DNA from: Chara braunii
Lineage: Eukaryota; Streptophyta; Charophyceae; Charales; Characeae
Reading direction: 5' to 3'
NCBI GenBank assembly: GCA_003427395.1
Contig: BFEA01000729.1
Coordinates: forward strand, 622,138 to 644,226
Length of the DNA: 22,089 nucleotides
Part shown: positions 18,893-22,089 of the stretch, piece after piece
Layout of the letters: every line of letters starts with the position of its first letter
Position numbering within the stretch: the stretch's first letter is position 1
Notes under the pieces: model-generated
Databases searched by the model: none
What the model saw: only the letters and a program-made list of their open reading frames with translations
Told to the model about the DNA's origin: nothing
Program-made: the position numbers and the translations under genes

Positions 18893-20005
18893 GCGTCTGT
18901 CTTTAGCATACGAATGCTCTGGGTTGCTAACACGACCGGGTTCAACCAAGTAGGCAAAAGCAAGATTTACGATCATGGCCTTGATGACCAACCTCCCGTT
19001 GTACGGTGACGGCTTAAAGGGAAGGATCGCCGTTAGGAATGAGCACTATGGACATGAGGGCAACCACCCCCATCGCGAGGACGACCAGCACAGGGAAGCG
19101 CACTGTGAGTCATGTCGTGAAGATGGGGAACACAGCCCCAGCGCAAATGACGAGTATCGACGCAATGGCCACGACGATAACAAGCCAAACAACTCGATCA
19201 TAACAACAACAGAGACCAATCAGAAAACGAGCATGATGGCACACAATCACGACCATGTTCCCCCTACTCACCACATAATACAAGAAGAGGAGTGAATCTT
19301 TCCCTAAATCGTTGGAAGATACATTGCACTTTTATCCCATAAAGACACTTCCCTCCTTGGCGCAGCCCCTAACTCATATAGCACTAAAACCACAGCTCTG
19401 GAGCGGAATCTGACCTAACCAACAGTCTCGCAATGACCCAAACTGTCTAATTCGTCTCCTTCCTCGCCCGTTTTCGTTAAGAAACGGGTGAGATCTATTG
19501 TTTTTCATGTTTACTTTCCCTTTCCCGTTGACACCTCGACGCACCGCCCTTTCTCTCTAACTCTTAATTTACTACTTCACTGCTTGAACTAACACCAAAT
19601 TCGGATTCGCCCGCCCTAAAAATCATTGCCTACCATCTTCTCCTGCTCGTTTTCACCAAGAAGTGAGCGGGGCGTACATCTCCAACCTCCACCATAGCCA
19701 CTTTTCGTCCTCGTTGCTCTCAGGCTTCTCACGCATGTCCCCTGCGTGGCTTTTTCGACTATGTTCACCCTCCCTTTACTGCCTTTACCATTGCTTGATG
19801 CCAGCGCTGCGCCCCAGTAGCAGCAAGCTCATTATAAATGTTAGCACTGCGGTTGCTTCGTCGCCTTCTTCGAGGGTATCATGCGCGATCCATATCCAGG
19901 TTCACCTGTTGTTGTCACCCTCCTTCTGGGACCTCTTCCCCATACCCCGTTTGTCGGTCCTTGGTCGTAGCGCACGGTCTCACAGTCTTGTACTAACGTT
20001 GTTTG
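18893..20005. other. Unassigned region left of the second large repeat
   Basis: No convincing gene was found. A 106-codon plus-strand frame at 18975-19295 is very rich in His, Asp, Glu and Asn. The opposite strand of the same DNA reads as hydrophobic, membrane-like segments with one stop, so neither strand is favoured. The 199-codon frame at 19663-20262 is Ser/Leu-rich and crosses the repeat border, which argues against it being real. Confidence 0.4.
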
Positions 20006-20070
20006 TTGCTCGTTGTCAGTCGCTCATTGTTTGTCGCTCGTTGTCTGTCGCTCGTTATCTGTCGCTCGTT
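20006..20070 (+). repeat. 14-bp tandem repeat, about 4.6 copies
   Basis: Units starting at 20006, 20020, 20034, 20048 and 20062 follow the pattern TCGCTCGTTGTCTG with one to three changes each. The array ends 41 bases before the first base that can be compared with the left copy of the large repeat. It could be inside or just outside that repeat. Confidence 0.85.
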
Positions 20071-20458
20071 CCTCCCTCCTTAACGTCGAGTGCATCTAAG
20101 CATGACCCACATCCAGGTTCTTCCCCCGTTAGCTCGCCCACCACACTTGCTGGTCTCCCCTGCTGCACATCTCGCTGCCTGCTTTGGTTCAGTACATCGA
20201 TCCCATCACCCTATCGATCTCTCCCTCGAATATACCTGGTGCAGGGCAGCACCCAGGTTTAGTTCATCTAGTACTTGCTGTCTTTCTCCCGCCTCTTTCC
20301 TTACTACACTCCCTGGTCCACTCGTGTCAGTGCCCCTATTTGATCACTCCGCCTTGTCTCCTCCTTCGTCAACCTTTTGTCCTTTCTAATAACGCACCGC
20401 ATAGCGACGAGTTCGGTCGGACGAAAACGCAACAATGACATCCATCGTATGCCACAAC

Positions 20459-20561
20459 AAAAAAACTTTGGGCTGCACCCTGCTTTTATGCATGTCATCT
20501 CTGCGCAGGGGCCACGCTAGTCTTTTCTGTATCGTTCCAATTAACAGATGTCCCGAAGGAC
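20459..20561 (-). ncRNA. U6 spliceosomal snRNA-like gene (copy 2)
   Basis: It is identical to the copy at 348-450, including the ACAGAAA change, the altered internal stem-loop and the seven-T terminator at 20465-20459. At least 1 kb on its promoter side and about 340 bp on its 3' side are also identical, so the two are duplicated loci and not independent retrotransposed copies. Confidence 0.85.
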
Positions 20562-20625
20562 TGTACCCAGGCAGCAGTTCGTGGCGTACCCACTGAACTT
20601 AGTTGTTGGGTCTCACCGCGGGTCT

Positions 20626-20639
20626 CGGTACCGGTACCG
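20626..20639. repeat. 14-bp perfect palindrome upstream of U6 copy 2
   Basis: CGGTACCGGTACCG stands in the same place relative to U6 as at 515-528. Confidence 0.7.
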
Positions 20640-21584
20640 GACCTCGTCCCAGATAAAAAGAAAGAAAACAAAAAAAGGAAAAATAAAAATTTTAAAACTT
20701 GGAAATAAAAAATAATAAGGAAAAAAAAAAAAAACGGGTGAAGAGGATCTGGTCCTTGGCCTTACCTCGCGGGCCCACGGTCGGAACCCCCCGCAAAAAG
20801 CCAAGGGGGATAGTCGCGCGGGACCCTCAACCCCTCGGCTCACGCGAATGCGCTCCTCCGCTGCTCCGCTGCTTGCTGCTGGCCTCGATCCCAAGATCCA
20901 CCTAGTGAAAGTCCAATGACGTAACTTATAGGGCTAAGCCCAAGCCTGAGCTGGTTGTGCGCTTCCCTTCATATGAATAGTACGACCAGCCAACCCGGCC
21001 TGCGAACGGTACCTCAGACCGTTTTTCTAACTTGCGGTCTGCGTCCATCATTCCGTAAGGTCGCACTCGGCCATCTTGGGGCAAGGCCCCGCTTGGTCCA
21101 CCACACACGCCTGCTCCGCTACGATGCGGCTGCGGGTCGTGCCTCTCATAGCCGCTATGAACGCCCTTTTTATCACCCCTCCGCCGACGAGGCCCCGACT
21201 TTCCCTCTTGTTTGTGCCATTCCTAGTGGTGGCTCCTACTATCAACGGCGCAGGGCCAACCTAGTGCCCGCAGAATTCCACATGGCGCAAGCCTGAAACG
21301 TCAGCCTCTAGTAAATCAGACAGCACCTGTCTCTAGTCACGGCCTTACCCGGTAAACGCGACGCTGCCATAACCTTACCTGTGCGTGCGAGGTTGCGACC
21401 GCCTCAGAAACTCTAGCCTAGCACTCACTTGTTCTATCGGCGTTTCATAGCCTACATTGATCAATCGCTTGGTCCGGCTAACGCGTGTCCGCAAAGTGCA
21501 CGCTCACACACTCTATAATCAAGGAAAGATGGGACGCGCCCCTAGCTATCGCCAAGGCGTTCTTCCTGTAAGCTGCAAATATGT

Positions 21585-21614
21585 GCCCAAATACCCTTGT
21601 AAGGGTATTTGGGC
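21585..21614. repeat. 30-nt inverted repeat, 14-bp perfect stem
   Basis: GCCCAAATACCCTT pairs perfectly with AAGGGTATTTGGGC around GT. It lies at the end of the large repeat. In the left copy the last outer bases differ and the stem is shorter (9 bp). A 2-nt gap is too tight for an RNA hairpin loop, so the central pairs would open or the DNA would form a cruciform. Confidence 0.9.
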
Positions 21615-21747
21615 CAATACCGCCATGTAGCGTGGAGAGGGATGAGGGTCGTCGATAGCGGGGAATATCTCTTCGCCAGTGCCGTAGGATAGGAAGGACA
21701 CATGATGACAAAGCAGGCGTCGTGTCTCTCTCGATATTTTTTTATTT

Positions 21748-21960
21748 TTATTTTTTTTTATGGCTTCTCAATTGTTTTGTCTCTTTTGATGGGCGAGTTC
21801 GTCTTTGGGTTTTGCTATGTCGTCGTCCGTGTAGTTCTTTTGTTTTCTTTTTTTCTTTTTTTTATGGTTTCTCAATTTTTTCTCTTTTGATGGGCGAGTT
21901 CGTCTTTGGGCTTTGTTTTTTTTTTTTTGTGGGGGGGGGCGCTTTGTTATGTCGTCGTCC
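21748..21960 (+). repeat. T-rich tandem duplication
   Basis: The block starting ATGGCTTCTCAATT at 21760 recurs as ATGGTTTCTCAATT at 21864. Both continue with CTCTTTTGATGGGCGAGTTC and GTCTTTGGG, and both end in TATGTCGTCGTCC (21816-21828 and 21948-21960). The second unit contains an extra T13 run (21916-21928) and G9 run (21931-21939), so the period grows from 104 to 132 bases. Frames through it are low-complexity Phe/Leu-rich and not credible genes. Confidence 0.88.
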
Positions 21961-22028
21961 TTGGTGTCGTTTTTGGCAAAAGAGAGGCCGCCGGCTTGGA
22001 GAATGTGGTGGCATTGAGCACTACTGAG

Positions 22029-22052
22029 TGAATCTTCCGTTAGAACATGGAA
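22029..22052 (+). repeat. Third copy of the TTCCG hairpin motif
   Basis: TGAATCTTCCGT, then TAGAACATGGAA, forms a six-pair stem (TTCCGT with ATGGAA, one G-T pair). The first twelve bases match 18673-18684 exactly. Confidence 0.6.
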
Positions 22053-22089
22053 AGGTACACCGCCATGGGTTTTGTCGTTTGTGCATGTC

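Larger units (their letters stand above)
20112..21615. repeat. Right copy of the 1.5-kb U6-bearing repeat
   Basis: It is identical to 1-1373 over 20112-21484, then carries seven substitutions to about 21542 and ends near 21610. Its left limit cannot be set, because the left copy starts at the window edge. Beyond 21615 the sequence is unrelated to that following the left copy. Confidence 0.95.

Noticed and set aside
18975-19295. 106-codon His/Asp-rich plus-strand frame, or antisense membrane protein
   Set aside because: Each strand's apparent composition follows from the other; the antisense reading has a stop and neither has a recognised domain.
20085-20097. GTCGAGTGCATC matching the LTR edge at 12592-12603
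   Set aside because: The match stops after 12 bases and no PBS or coding sequence adjoins it; treated as coincidence.
19663-20262. 199-codon plus-strand frame
   Set aside because: It is low-complexity Ser/Leu-rich, runs through the 14-bp tandem repeat and crosses into the large repeat.
1-21615. The two 1.5-kb copies as LTRs of a giant element
   Set aside because: The true LTR edge and PBS are at 12591/12588, no PBS or polypurine tract adjoins the 1.5-kb copies, and they contain a U6-like gene.
21702-22027. Phe-rich plus-strand frames in the T-rich duplication
   Set aside because: They are products of homopolymer and simple sequence, with no conserved motif.

Overview
This window looks like repeat-dominated nuclear DNA from a plant-lineage eukaryote. 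The best clue is a 20-nt primer-binding site (12569-12588) that, from memory, is identical to the 3' end of plant cytosolic tRNA-Asp. The Gag and integrase wording also recalls proteins predicted from the charophyte alga Chara; that comparison is from memory and unverified. I see no intact cellular protein gene. Four ambiguous bases (15854, 15974, 16012, 16014) show that this is assembled sequence.

Layout. (1) 1-1504 is a repeat carrying a minus-strand U6 snRNA-like gene. It recurs at 20112-21615, with the first 1373 bp identical between copies. (2) 1500-3390 is non-coding: a dyad-rich stretch, then an AT-richer stretch. (3) 3395-12590 on the minus strand is a decayed Ty3/gypsy LTR retrotransposon. 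Read from high to low coordinates it runs: inner edge of the 5' LTR, tRNA-Asp PBS, leader, gag with a zinc knuckle, protease, reverse transcriptase, RNase H, integrase. A second, unrelated gag-like gene with its own zinc knuckle follows 164 bp after the pol stop. (4) From 12591 to about 14.2 kb is the probable 5' LTR. It contains a diverged 430-bp tandem duplication with paired hairpins. No partner LTR was found. (5) 14.2-17 kb is non-coding, with a double 15-bp dyad, an 85-bp duplication and a 63-bp tandem array built around a CCCTAACTTAAGGG core. (6) 17-20.1 kb has a palindrome cluster, a 72-bp AT microsatellite and a small hairpin family. (7) The right end holds the second U6-bearing repeat, then a T-rich duplication.

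The retrotransposon genes would have worked together as one Gag-Pol polyprotein, because gag and pol share one frame with no programmed shift visible. This copy is dead. It has many in-frame stops, at least two frameshifts, loss of the first catalytic Asp of the RT YxDD box, and a deletion that joins the RT palm directly to RNase H. The most unusual features are the second gag at the 3' end, the two identical U6-bearing repeats with an abrupt identity breakpoint, and the density of perfect dyads in the non-coding DNA.
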